Below, in pieces: positions 44,581-53,458 of a DNA stretch of 64,000 nucleotides (the stretch's first letter is position 1; each line of letters starts with the position of its first letter). The notes under the pieces were generated by a model, which was not told the origin of the DNA, did no database searches, and saw only the letters and a program-made list of their open reading frames with translations. The stretch covers positions 310,001 to 374,000 of the forward strand of contig NZ_JAKWJP010000002.1 of NCBI RefSeq assembly GCF_022761035.1. The letters run 5' to 3'. Both the position numbers and the translations under genes were made by a program. Source of the DNA: Microbacterium sp. SS28. Lineage in GTDB: Bacteria; Actinomycetota; Actinomycetes; Actinomycetales; Microbacteriaceae.

Positions 44581-46656
44581 TCAGGCGTCGATGCTCTCGC
44601 GCGACAGCCGGTCGCTCGAGCTGACGATGAATTCGCGGCGCGGGGCGACCTCGTTGCCCATGAGCAGTTCGAAGACGGATGCCGCAGTCTCGGCGTCCTG
44701 CATCCGCACGCGTCGCAGCGTCCTGCCGCCGCGGTCCATCGTCGTCGTGGCCAGCTGCTCGGCATCCATCTCACCCAGGCCCTTGTAGCGCTGGACGGGC
44801 TCCTGCCAGCGTTTGCCGGACTTGCCGAGCTTCGTGAGCAGAGCGTGCAGCTCCTGCTCGCTGTAGGTGTAGATCGTCTCGTTGGGCTTGGACCCCGGGT
44901 TGACGACGACGACGCGATGCAGCGGCGGCACCGCCGCGAAGACGCGCCCCTCTTCGATGAGCGGGCGCATGTAGCGGAAGAAGAGCGTCAGCAGCAGCGT
45001 GCGGATGTGCGCGCCGTCGACGTCGGCGTCGCTCATGAGGATCACCTTGCCGTAGCGCGCCTGCTCGATGTCGAACGACCGCCCCGAGCCCGCGCCCACG
45101 ACCTGGATGATCGACGCGCACTCGGCGTTGCCGAGCATGTCGCTGATCGACGCCTTCTGGACGTTGAGGATCTTGCCCCGGATGGGCAGGAGCGCCTGGT
45201 ACTCGCTGTTGCGCGCGTGCTTGGCCGTGCCCAGCGCGGAGTCGCCCTCGACGATGAACAGCTCGGACTCGGCGACGTCGTTCGTGCGACAGTCCGCGAG
45301 CTTCGCGGGCAGCGACGAGGACTCGAGAGCGTTCTTGCGACGCTGCGTCTCTTTGTGCGTGCGGGCCGAGATGCGCGCCTTCATCTCGGAGACGATCTTG
45401 TCGAGCAGCATCGACGCCTGGTTCTTGTCGTCGCGCTTGGTCGACGCGAAGCGCGCGGCGAGCTCACGGCTGACGACGTTCGCGACGATCTGGCGGACGG
45501 CCGGCGTGCCGAGCACTTCCTTCGTCTGCCCCTCGAACTGCGGCTCGGGCAGGCGCACGGTCAGCACGACGGTGAGACCCGCGAGGATGTCGTCCTTCTC
45601 GAGCTTGTCGGTGCCGACCTTGAGGCGACGGGCGTTCTGCTCGACCTGCGCGCGCAGCACCTTCATGAGCCCGAGCTCGAAGCCCTGCTGATGCGTGCCG
45701 CCCTTGGGTGTCGCGATGATGTTGACGAAGGAGCGGCTCGCCGTGTCGTAGCCCGTGCCCCAGCGCACCGCGACATCGACGTGGCACTCGCGCTCGAGCT
45801 CGGTCGGGATCATCGCGCCCGTGGGCTGCAGGACGGGCACGGTCTCTTTGAACGTGCCTGTGCCCGTGAGGCGCCATGTGTCGGTCACGGGAGCATCGGG
45901 CGCGAGGAAATCGGCGAACTCCGAGATGCCGCCGTCGAACCGGAAGCTCGTCTCGTTGACGCCGCCTTCGCGCTCGTCGCTGATGACGATCTCGAGGCCG
46001 GGCACGAGGAACGCCGTCTGGCGTGCGCGCTGCTCGAGCTCCTCGAGGTTGAACGCGGCATCCTTCGTGAAGATCTGGCGGTCGGCCCAGTACCGGATGC
46101 GCGTGCCCGTCACACCCTTGGCGGCACGCCCCGCGACCCGCAGCTCGGAGCTCTTCTCGAACGGGCTGAAGCCCGCGTCGGGTGTCGGGCCGGCGAAGGT
46201 GCCCGGCTCGCCGCGGTGGAACGACATCGCCCATGTCTTGCCGTCGCGGTCGACCTCGACGTCGAGGCGCTCCGAGAGCGCGTTGACGACCGAGGCGCCC
46301 ACGCCGTGCAGGCCACCGGATGCCGCATACGAGCCGCCGCCGAACTTGCCGCCCGCGTGGAGCTTCGTGAAGACGACCTCGACACCCGTGAGACCCGTGC
46401 GCGGCTCGATGTCGACGGGGATGCCGCGGGCGCGGTCGCGCACCTCGACGCTGCCGTCGGCGTGCAGCACGATCTCGATGCGGCTGCCGTGCCCGCCGAG
46501 GGCCTCATCGACGGAGTTGTCGATGATCTCCCAGAGGCAGTGCATGAGCCCGCGCGAGTCGGTCGAGCCGATGTACATGCCCGGGCGCTTGCGGACGGCC
46601 TCGAGCCCTTCGAGCACCTGAAGATGGTGGGCGGAATACTCGGCTGTCACAGTCAT
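44581..46656 (-). CDS. parE: DNA topoisomerase IV subunit B
   Basis: A 691-residue GHKL ATPase subunit. ATP-site motifs: EIIDNSVDEALGG, KLHAGGKFGGGSY, GGLHGVGASVVNALS. Transducer Lys is in the NIIATPKGGTHQQG region. The TOPRIM domain shows ELFIVEGDSALGTAKHARN and SDADVDGAHIRTLLL. No gyrase-type insert is seen, which fits ParE. ATG 46656 is chosen over an in-frame ATG 6 codons upstream. It converges with parC at a 27-bp gap. Confidence 0.9.
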   Translation of the reverse strand: MTVTAEYSAHHLQVLEGLEAVRKRPGMYIGSTDSRGLMHCLWEIIDNSVDEALGGHGSRIEIVLHADGSVEVRDRARGIPVDIEPRTGLTGVEVVFTKLHAGGKFGGGSYAASGGLHGVGASVVNALSERLDVEVDRDGKTWAMSFHRGEPGTFAGPTPDAGFSPFEKSSELRVAGRAAKGVTGTRIRYWADRQIFTKDAAFNLEELEQRARQTAFLVPGLEIVISDEREGGVNETSFRFDGGISEFADFLAPDAPVTDTWRLTGTGTFKETVPVLQPTGAMIPTELERECHVDVAVRWGTGYDTASRSFVNIIATPKGGTHQQGFELGLMKVLRAQVEQNARRLKVGTDKLEKDDILAGLTVVLTVRLPEPQFEGQTKEVLGTPAVRQIVANVVSRELAARFASTKRDDKNQASMLLDKIVSEMKARISARTHKETQRRKNALESSSLPAKLADCRTNDVAESELFIVEGDSALGTAKHARNSEYQALLPIRGKILNVQKASISDMLGNAECASIIQVVGAGSGRSFDIEQARYGKVILMSDADVDGAHIRTLLLTLFFRYMRPLIEEGRVFAAVPPLHRVVVVNPGSKPNETIYTYSEQELHALLTKLGKSGKRWQEPVQRYKGLGEMDAEQLATTTMDRGGRTLRRVRMQDAETAASVFELLMGNEVAPRREFIVSSSDRLSRESIDA

Positions 46657-46824
46657 CCAGCGTATCCGCGGCATCCGACGCTGTGCCGCACAGACACCCG
46701 CGTCTCGAACACGCGTACGCGCTCAGCGAAATGTCATGCATTGGGGGCATTCTCGAAACAAGCGCGTGGTTGTATGTCATGACCAAGCGAAGCAGCACGA
46801 GTGACGATCCGAGGAGGCACCGAG

Positions 46825-47049
46825 ATGAACACGCTTTCGACCCCGACCCAGCCCGCCGCCGTCCTTGAGCACCGCCTGACCGCTGCGGACCGCTGTGACT
46901 CCTGCGGAGCCCAGGCCTACATCGCCGCCGAGGTGAACGGCAGCGAACTGCTGTTCTGCGCCCACCACGGCCGCAAGTACGAAGAGAAGCTCCGCTCGAT
47001 CGCCACGTCGTGGCATGACGAGACGGCACGGCTGAGCGAGTCCGTCTGA
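46825..47049 (+). CDS. DUF7455 zinc-binding small protein
   Basis: A 74-residue protein with a good GAGGAGG site before ATG 46825. The core LTAADRCDSCGAQAYIAAEV, then ELLFCAHHGRKYEEKL, is typical of the small actinobacterial DUF7455 family, with Cys/Cys and Cys/His-His likely holding zinc. It is usually found near sigA and parE. Function unknown. It converges with alr at a 10-bp gap. Confidence 0.85.
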   Translation: MNTLSTPTQPAAVLEHRLTAADRCDSCGAQAYIAAEVNGSELLFCAHHGRKYEEKLRSIATSWHDETARLSESV

Positions 47050-47059
47050 GCAAGTCCGC

Positions 47060-48085
47060 CTAGCGGACCACGCGCGCGACGGTCGGTGCGATCCGCACGG
47101 CGATCTCCTCGCCGATCGTGCCGACCGTCTCGGCCGCATCCGTCGCGCTGAACGGCGCTCCCGCGCCCAGCATCCGCACCTCGTCGCCGATCGCGGCGCC
47201 AGGCCAGGCGTCCAGATCGCTCTCCTCGAGCCGGATCGCGCGGACGAGCGAAGCTCCTGCCGATGTCCCCGCCTCCAGGTGCCCGGCGAGCGAGGAGGGA
47301 AGTCCGTCGAGGCTTCCCGTGCCGACAGTCACGGTGTCGGTCGAGACGCGCACGACCCGGGTCACCAGGGCCGAGATCGGATGGATGCCGAGCTCCGACT
47401 CCCCCGGACCGCCCGCGGGACGGATGCCGTACGCGAACGCCCCGATCCGCACGAGGTCGTAGCGGAACTCATCCCGTGCGAAGCCTGCGGCGGAGGCCGC
47501 GAGGTGGCGCAGGCGGGGACGCAGGCCCGCCGCGCGCGCCTGGTCCCACGCCGTCTCGAAGACGGCGCGGGCCGCGTCATCCTCCTCGTGGGAGGCCTCC
47601 GCGATGTGACTCCACACGCCCACGACCTCGATCCGGCCCGCGCGCTCGAGCTCGGCGGCGCGTGCGACGACCACGGGCCATTCCTCCGGCCGCACGCCGT
47701 TGCGATGCAGTCCTGTGTCGATCTTGAGGTGCACGCGCGCGACTCCGTCGACGGCGGCGAGGTCCTCGAGGAGCACGGCGTCGCCGACGCCGACGTCGAG
47801 ATCGGCGTCGACCGCCTCCTGCGCTTCGGCGGCGGAGGCGACGATCCAGACGAACACGCGCGGCGCGACGCCGAGGCGGGTCCTGACGGCGCTTCCCGTC
47901 CGCACATCGAACGCGCCGAACCACCGGACGCCCTCGGCCCAGGCGCGCTGGACGATCGTGCCGAGGCCGTGCCCATAGGCGTCGTCCTTGACGACGAGCA
48001 TGTGCTCGGCGGGGGCGACGGCGCGGCGCACTGCGCGCAGATTCTCGGCGAACGCGTCGAGGTCGACGCGGAGCTCGGCTGTCAT
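47060..48085 (-). CDS. Alanine racemase homologue, PLP-barrel half (lacks C-terminal catalytic Tyr)
   Basis: A 341-residue fold-III PLP protein. The barrel is intact: Lys33 in VVKDDAYGHG, KIDTGLHRNG, VWSHIAEA, LRHLAASAAGF and VRIGAFAYGI. In alanine racemase a Tyr from the partner subunit (IGYADG motif) and a Met (GRVxMD motif) complete the active site. Here the last ~110 residues have neither; instead there is VGTGSLDGLPSSLAG and a Leu/Ala-rich beta domain. The start overlaps the stop of the short racemase-like gene (ATGA), which has precisely the missing parts. I infer a heterodimeric racemase, or an enzyme with another substrate. Confidence 0.8.
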   Translation of the reverse strand: MTAELRVDLDAFAENLRAVRRAVAPAEHMLVVKDDAYGHGLGTIVQRAWAEGVRWFGAFDVRTGSAVRTRLGVAPRVFVWIVASAAEAQEAVDADLDVGVGDAVLLEDLAAVDGVARVHLKIDTGLHRNGVRPEEWPVVVARAAELERAGRIEVVGVWSHIAEASHEEDDAARAVFETAWDQARAAGLRPRLRHLAASAAGFARDEFRYDLVRIGAFAYGIRPAGGPGESELGIHPISALVTRVVRVSTDTVTVGTGSLDGLPSSLAGHLEAGTSAGASLVRAIRLEESDLDAWPGAAIGDEVRMLGAGAPFSATDAAETVGTIGEEIAVRIAPTVARVVR

Positions 48086-48798
48086 TCGACGTCCTCCCGC
48101 TGCGCGCGCAGCCCGACGGCCGTCACGAGCTCGGCCGCCGACAGCCCCGTACAGGCGACCCAGTCCGCCAGGCGCGGATCATCCGGGCCGTCGCCGAAGA
48201 ACACGACCTCGTCGCCACGCGAGACATCCGCATCTCCGATGTCGACGACGCACACGTCCATCGCCACGCGGCCGACGACGGGATGCCGCGCCGCCCCGAT
48301 GCGCACCGCAACGCGATCGCCGAGCGACCGGACGATGCCCTGCGCGTACCCGCCCGACACGAGCGCGACGCGCGTATCGACGGGCGCGCGGTGCGTGAAG
48401 CCGTACGAGACTCCCTCTCCCGCCCGCAGGCGCTTGACGACGAGCACGGAGCCGGAGAGCCGCATGGCCCCGATGCCGTCGGATCCCGGGAGCCCGTAAA
48501 CCTCGTCGGGATCGAGTGACGCCTCGCCCGCGCCGCGCACAGCCGCGCCGGGCAGCTCCGCCTCGAGCGCCTCCCGGTCGGCCTCGTCGACGACGAACGC
48601 GTCCACGCCTGCCGCCAGAAGCGTGCGCGAGACGCCGCGCGCACCGTGCCCCCACGCGTCGTGGCGGAGGTCCGCGACGGCGAACTCCCCGTCCGAGCGC
48701 AGAAGGAGAGCTTCGACGTTCGCACGCAGCGCACGGTGGTCGATGCGGGCTACGGGAGCGCTGCGCCGGAGCACCGTCATCCGATCGCCCGAAGTCAC
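48082..48798 (-). CDS. Alanine racemase homologue, C-terminal half (lacks PLP Lys)
   Basis: A 238-residue protein; full alanine racemases are ~370. The N-terminal part is a shortened barrel in which the PLP segment reads VADLRHDAWGHG, with Arg45 where Lys is expected. About 150 residues of barrel are missing. The C-terminal domain is complete: AGEGVSYGFTHRAPVDTR, then SGGYAQG with the catalytic Tyr (Y151), then VVGRVAMD with Met180. It is the upstream partner of the Lys-bearing gene (4-nt overlap). Alone it cannot bind PLP as a racemase does. It may pair with the other protein in trans. Confidence 0.78.
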   Translation of the reverse strand: MTSGDRMTVLRRSAPVARIDHRALRANVEALLLRSDGEFAVADLRHDAWGHGARGVSRTLLAAGVDAFVVDEADREALEAELPGAAVRGAGEASLDPDEVYGLPGSDGIGAMRLSGSVLVVKRLRAGEGVSYGFTHRAPVDTRVALVSGGYAQGIVRSLGDRVAVRIGAARHPVVGRVAMDVCVVDIGDADVSRGDEVVFFGDGPDDPRLADWVACTGLSAAELVTAVGLRAQREDVE

Positions 48799-48844
48799 GC
48801 CGTCTAGACTAACGGGGTCCCCCGTTCCCTACCCTGGAGCCCGC

Positions 48845-49867
48845 ATGCCTCGGAAGGGCCTCGGCCTTGCGCCCCGCCTTCGCTATCTCGCCGGACGCGC
48901 CCGTCGCATCGATGTCGGCTCCGTCGTCGTGCGCGCCAAGGAGGCGTCCCACCAGCACGACAAATGGACGCCGGCGATCGTGGTGGACATGCTGTGGCAG
49001 GCGGGATTCCGCAACGTCGGCTTCCAGGACTACATCGACTACGACTTCGCGATCCTGAACGCCGCCGAGCGCGCGACGTACATGACGCATCCCGTGTCGA
49101 ACCAGCTCTCGCAGAAGTACGACCACCCCGACTTCCGCGGGCTCTTCCAGGACAAGATCGAATTCGACCGCGTCTTCAGCGAGCACCTGCACCGCGAGTG
49201 GATGGTCGTCGAGGCGGGCAACGCCGACGCCGTGCGGGACTTCGCACAGCGCCTCGGCACGATCGTCACGAAGGAGCCCGTGGGACAGGCCGGAACCGGC
49301 GTGCACCGCTACCACGCGGCCGAGATCGAGGATTGGGATGCCTTCCACGAGGGGCTGCTCGCGCGCGGCGAGCTGCTCATCGAAGAGGTGATCGCGCAGC
49401 ACGCCGACCTCGCGGCCGTGTGCCCCGGGACGGTCAACACGACGCGCGTGACGGCCTTCTTCGACGGCGAGAAGACGCACATCCTCGCGATCGCCCAGAA
49501 GTTCGGCCGCGGCGCCGTGAGCGACCAGATGACCTACGGCGGCTTCTACACGATGCTCGACGACGAGGGCCGCTCACGCGGCAAGGGCTACGACTCGCAC
49601 GAGAACATCCACGAGTACCACCCCGAGTCGGGCGTGAAGATCGCCGACTTCCGGCTGCCGCTGATGGACGAGGTCGTCGCGTTCGTCGACCGTGTCGCGC
49701 GCGTCGTGCCCCAGGTGCAGTACGTCGGCTGGGACATCGTCGTGACGCCGACGGGCCCTGTCCTCGTCGAGGGCAACTGGGCAGCCGGCGTCTACGAGAA
49801 CAAGCCGAGCGCCACCGGCATCCGGACCGGCCACAAGCCCCGCTACCAGGCCGCCATCGGGTTCTGA
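48845..49867 (+). CDS. ATP-grasp enzyme (sugar-transfer-associated type)
   Basis: A 340-residue ATP-grasp protein. Seen: IVTKEPVGQAGTGVHRY (the ATP-binding strand and Gly-rich loop), LLIEEVIAQHADL, NTTRVTAFFDGEKTHIL, and YVGWDIVVTPTGPVLVEGNW with the metal-binding E/N at the end. It resembles the ATPgrasp_ST group. Such enzymes join an acid to an amine or sugar. ATG 48845 is preceded by GGAGCCCGC. It diverges from the racemase pair, so a D-alanine or peptide substrate is tempting but unproved. Confidence 0.75.
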   Translation: MPRKGLGLAPRLRYLAGRARRIDVGSVVVRAKEASHQHDKWTPAIVVDMLWQAGFRNVGFQDYIDYDFAILNAAERATYMTHPVSNQLSQKYDHPDFRGLFQDKIEFDRVFSEHLHREWMVVEAGNADAVRDFAQRLGTIVTKEPVGQAGTGVHRYHAAEIEDWDAFHEGLLARGELLIEEVIAQHADLAAVCPGTVNTTRVTAFFDGEKTHILAIAQKFGRGAVSDQMTYGGFYTMLDDEGRSRGKGYDSHENIHEYHPESGVKIADFRLPLMDEVVAFVDRVARVVPQVQYVGWDIVVTPTGPVLVEGNWAAGVYENKPSATGIRTGHKPRYQAAIGF

Positions 49868-49876
49868 CGCGTGCAA

Positions 49877-49910
49877 AAGGCCCGGGCTCCCCATCGGGGG
49901 CCCGGGCCTT
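49877..49910. terminator. Bidirectional terminator between convergent genes
   Basis: AAGGCCCGGG and CCCGGGCCTT around a GC loop, with A-run before (AAAA) and TTCTC after. It ends both the ATP-grasp gene and the leftward CofE-like operon. Confidence 0.75.
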
Positions 49911-49922
49911 CTCGCAATCAGG

Positions 49923-50621
49923 TCAGGAGGCGCGGACGACGCCGAGCGGCGTCGACTGGTGCCCCTGGCCGAGCGGGTTGTCGCGCAGGATCGCCACGAG
50001 TCGCTTCTCGGCGTCCTTCGAGAGGGTCGAGCCCAGGATGTTCCCGCCGATGTCGTTGATGTCGACGACGGCCACCTCGGGGACTCCGCCCAGGAGCCCC
50101 TTGAGCCGCTGCGCGACCTCGCGCGGACGGTCGGGTCCGAGCACGACGGCCTTGTTGTACGGCGGGATCGTGCCGCTCGTGGGACCGTCGATCGCACGCG
50201 CCTTGTCGCCCGCGATGCGGTAGAAGTCACCACGGCGCCCGAACAGCTTCGTGACGGCCGAGACGGACGCCGCGAAGAGGATGCGGATCGTGCCGCACTC
50301 GCGCAGCGCCATCTCCATCGTCTCCGGCATGCCGAGGCCGATGCCGTACGGCGTCTTGACGACGTACTTCGAGAGGAAGAACGCGAGACGGCGCGGCTTG
50401 ATCGAGTCGATCGGGAACGATCGGCCCTGTGTGATCGCGACGATCTTCTCGGTCACGAACAGCGTGTCGCCCGGCTTGACGACATCCGTCGCGTACTCCT
50501 TGATGAAGGCGTCGAGGTCGTCACCGGGCATGACGACGCGCGTCTTGATCGGAATGCGGGCGTAGCTCGCTCCCTCGAGGTCGACGGTCAGCGCCTTGCC
50601 GGCGTTGGCCTCACCCGTCAT
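49923..50621 (-). CDS. CofE-like F420-0:gamma-glutamyl ligase family protein
   Basis: A 232-residue protein of the CofE domain family. True CofE adds L-glutamate to coenzyme F420-0 with GTP. Seen: [57 protein letters not shown] and [16 protein letters not shown]. Whether this protein works on F420 is uncertain; related copies occur in species without F420. ATG 50621 overlaps the sigma-factor stop by 4 nt, so it follows sigA in one operon. Confidence 0.72.
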   Translation of the reverse strand: MTGEANAGKALTVDLEGASYARIPIKTRVVMPGDDLDAFIKEYATDVVKPGDTLFVTEKIVAITQGRSFPIDSIKPRRLAFFLSKYVVKTPYGIGLGMPETMEMALRECGTIRILFAASVSAVTKLFGRRGDFYRIAGDKARAIDGPTSGTIPPYNKAVVLGPDRPREVAQRLKGLLGGVPEVAVVDINDIGGNILGSTLSKDAEKRLVAILRDNPLGQGHQSTPLGVVRAS

Positions 50622-51979
50622 TCGAGGTAGTCCCGCAGCGACTGCGAGCGGGACGGATGCCGCAGCTTCGCCATCGTCTTCGACTCGATCTGGCGGATGC
50701 GCTCACGCGTCACGCCGAACGTGTCCCCGATCTGGTCGAGCGTCTTGGGCTGTCCGTCGCCGAGACCGAAGCGCATGCGGATGACGCCCGCCTCGCGCTC
50801 GGAGAGCGAGTCGAGGAGCGACTCGAGCTGACGCTGCAGCATCGTGAAGCCCACGGCGTCCGCGGGCACGACAGCCTCGGTGTCCTCGATGAGGTCGCCG
50901 AACTCGCTGTCGCCGTCCTCGCCGAGCGGAGTGTGCAGCGAGATCGGCTCACGGCCGTACTTCTGCACCTCGATGACCTTCTCGGGGGTCATGTCGAGCT
51001 CGCGGCTCAGCTCTTCCGGCGTGGGTTCGCGACCGAGGTCCTGCAGCATCTGGCGCTGGACGCGCGCGAGCTTGTTGATGACCTCGACCATGTGGACCGG
51101 GATGCGGATCGTGCGGGCCTGGTCCGCCATCGCGCGCGTGATCGCCTGGCGGATCCACCACGTCGCGTACGTGGAGAACTTGAAGCCCTTGGTGTAGTCG
51201 AACTTCTCGACGGCGCGGATCAGACCGAGGTTGCCCTCCTGGATGAGATCCAGGAACTGCATGCCGCGGCCCGTGTAGCGCTTGGCGAGCGAGACGACGA
51301 GGCGGAGGTTGGCGCCCAGCAGGTGGGACTTGGCGCGCTGGCCGTCGCGGGCGACCCACTGCAGGTCGAGGCCCAGCTGGTTCGACTTCTCGGCCGCCGT
51401 CATGTGCGAGAGCTTCTCTTCGGCGAACAGGCCCGCCTCGATGCGCATCGCGAGCTCGACCTCTTCGGCCGCGTTCAGGAGCGGCACCTTGCCGATCTGC
51501 TTCAGGTAGTCCTTGACCGGGTCGGCCGTCGCGCCCGTGATCATGGTCGAGTAGACGGGGACGTCGTCCTCGTCGGTCGTCGAGATGACGATCGCGCCGG
51601 TCGGGAGCGGCTCGGAGAACGCGGGAGCCTTGCCCTCCTCGTCCTCCTCGTCCTCGGCGGAGTCGGCTTCGCCCTCGGCGTCGCCGGCCGCGGGGGCCTT
51701 GGTGCGCGCCGTCTTGGCCGCGGGCGTCTCGTCGTCGCTGTCGTCCTCGATCGCCACGTCGTCGTCGAGTTCGACCTCGTCGTCGATCTCTTCGGACTCG
51801 TCGGGATCGGCGCTCTTGCTCGCCTTGGCCTTCGAGGCGCGCGCGGGCGCGGCCTTCGCCGGAGCCTTGGGCGCGGTGCGCTTGGCCGCGGGCTTCTTCT
51901 CCACAGCCTCGGCCGGAGCCTCGGCCTCCGTGGCCTTCGACGCTCGGGCTTTGGGTGTCGTGTTCGTGCTCAAGGTCAC
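50618..51979 (-). CDS. sigA: Principal RNA polymerase sigma factor
   Basis: A 453-residue sigma-70 group 1 factor. Residues about 1-150 are a Lys/Ala- and acid-rich extension. Then region 1.2 ([15 protein letters not shown]), region 2 ([20 protein letters not shown] and [17 protein letters not shown]), region 3, and region 4 with the [23 protein letters not shown]. It directs housekeeping transcription. The GTG start has GAGGCG upstream. The 210 bp before it hold TTGACA-like and AT-rich spots, but I could not place a firm promoter. Confidence 0.95.
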   Translation of the reverse strand: MTLSTNTTPKARASKATEAEAPAEAVEKKPAAKRTAPKAPAKAAPARASKAKASKSADPDESEEIDDEVELDDDVAIEDDSDDETPAAKTARTKAPAAGDAEGEADSAEDEEDEEGKAPAFSEPLPTGAIVISTTDEDDVPVYSTMITGATADPVKDYLKQIGKVPLLNAAEEVELAMRIEAGLFAEEKLSHMTAAEKSNQLGLDLQWVARDGQRAKSHLLGANLRLVVSLAKRYTGRGMQFLDLIQEGNLGLIRAVEKFDYTKGFKFSTYATWWIRQAITRAMADQARTIRIPVHMVEVINKLARVQRQMLQDLGREPTPEELSRELDMTPEKVIEVQKYGREPISLHTPLGEDGDSEFGDLIEDTEAVVPADAVGFTMLQRQLESLLDSLSEREAGVIRMRFGLGDGQPKTLDQIGDTFGVTRERIRQIESKTMAKLRHPSRSQSLRDYLE

Positions 51980-52189
51980 GTTTCGCCTCTCATCGGGTGG
52001 AGCGCGTCCCGCGCTCCCCGATCGAATTCGGACACTAGTAAGACCCTTGTCAAGTCCCCAGCCCGGCGAGCAGTGCTCGCGGACCGCGATGACAACGGGT
52101 CAGATCATCTATTGTCTCACACTCGCCGCGTGCAAACGGCGGAAGCGGACATAGGTGTCCAAGGCGGCGGGACCGAGCGTGATTCCCGT

Positions 52190-53110
52190 TCAGGGGCGCT
52201 TGTCTTCGTCTCCCGACGGTCGCGACGCGAGGAACCGCTCGAGCTCGGCGGCGAGCTCATCGGCGCTGGGAAGGTCGCCCGCGTGGATGATCGGCGTCGC
52301 GAGCGTCGACCCCGCCATGTAGGAGTCGTACCGCTCTTCGAGCCCCTGCACCATGCGCGAGAGCTCATCGCTCCCGGCGACCTGCTCCTCGACCTTGGTG
52401 AGGTACTCGCGGTTCTGCTCGCGCAGGTCGTCGCCCGAGAACACGAGGCCCGTCGCGACGGTGATGCTGTCGAGTGCGGCGAGCGTCGACGCGGGGTACT
52501 CCGTGTCGCCGAGGTAGTGCGGGACGAGGAGGACGAATCCGGCGATCGCGAAACCCGCCTCCGAGAGGCGGTACTCGATGAGGTGCCCCGCCGTCGCGGG
52601 AACCTGCGTGTGCGGCTGCCAGACCGAGTGCGCCGCCGTGAGGTCGGTGCGGGTACCGCTCACCGTCGTGCCGATGGGGCGCGTGTGGGGCACGGGCATG
52701 GGGATGGAGTGCACCCACGTCACCGTGGAGACGGCGAACGACTTCGCGAACTCGACGACGGCGGCGGCGAAGCCGTCCCAGGCGAAGTCCGGCTCGTAGC
52801 CTGCGAGGACGAGGAACGGCTGCCCCTGCGAATCGTGCGCGAGGGAGAGCTCGAGCCGCGGCGGGCGGTAGTCGGTCAGGTGATCCTGGTCGAACGAGAT
52901 GACGGGACGACGCGCGCGGTAGTCGAGCAGCACGTCGTTCGAGAAGACGACGAGCGGAGTCGGATCCAGTTCGTCGCGCACGTAGTCGACAAGCCCGCTC
53001 ACCGCGGAGCCCGCATCGGTGAACCCGGTCAGAGCGATGACCAGCGGAAGCCCCGACGGCGCCGGCGGAGCCGACGCGGCGCGCTCGAAGAGGGGTGCGG
53101 AGAGGGGCAT
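52190..53110 (-). CDS. PAC2 family protein
   Basis: A 306-residue protein of the PAC2 (proteasome assembly chaperone 2) family: LPLVIALTGFTDAGSAVSGL, YEPDFAWDGFAAAVVEFAKS, GFVLLVPHYLGDTEYPAS and a coiled C-terminus. Actinobacterial members are often near sigA. Function is not established. It ends ~210 bp before sigA. Its start is next to the tandem repeat array. Confidence 0.82.
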   Translation of the reverse strand: MPLSAPLFERAASAPPAPSGLPLVIALTGFTDAGSAVSGLVDYVRDELDPTPLVVFSNDVLLDYRARRPVISFDQDHLTDYRPPRLELSLAHDSQGQPFLVLAGYEPDFAWDGFAAAVVEFAKSFAVSTVTWVHSIPMPVPHTRPIGTTVSGTRTDLTAAHSVWQPHTQVPATAGHLIEYRLSEAGFAIAGFVLLVPHYLGDTEYPASTLAALDSITVATGLVFSGDDLREQNREYLTKVEEQVAGSDELSRMVQGLEERYDSYMAGSTLATPIIHAGDLPSADELAAELERFLASRPSGDEDKRP

Positions 53111-53200
53111 GGGTCCATGCTACGAGCCACATCCGACGGCGGGGCCACCAGCATCCCGCTGACAGCGAACACCGACCGGAACCGCGACCCCGCCGGCTGT

Positions 53201-53444
53201 GCCGAAGGCGGAGCGTATCGAAACCCGCCGGGTTGAGTGGCCCCGCCGAAGGCGGAGCGTATCGAAACCCGCCGGGTTGAGTAGCCCCGCCGAAGGCGGA
53301 GCGTATCGAAACCCGCCGGGTTGAGTGGCCCCGCCGAAGGCGGAGCGTATCGAAACCCGCCGGGTTGAGTAGCCCCGCCGAAGGCGGAGCGTATCGAAAC
53401 CCGCCGGGTTGAGTGGCCCCGCCGAAGGCGGAGCGTATCGAAAC
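53201..53444. repeat. 44-bp tandem repeat array (5 full units plus a partial)
   Basis: Units start at 53201, 53245, 53289, 53333, 53377 and 53421 (24 nt). Each holds two small hairpins (CCGCCGAAGGCGG and AACCCGCCGGGTT) joined by AGCGTATCGAA. GTGGCCCC and GTAGCCCC alternate between units, so the true period may be 88 bp. It fills the PAC2-pepA gap (53111-53458), the only other content being 90 bp without motif. It resembles GTATCGA-type REP repeats of Microbacteriaceae. Confidence 0.88.
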
Positions 53445-53458
53445 CTAGGATGGTCTCC

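Noticed and set aside
53201-53444. CRISPR array
   Set aside because: Units are contiguous 44-bp repeats with no unique spacers and no cas genes nearby; it is a tandem repeat.
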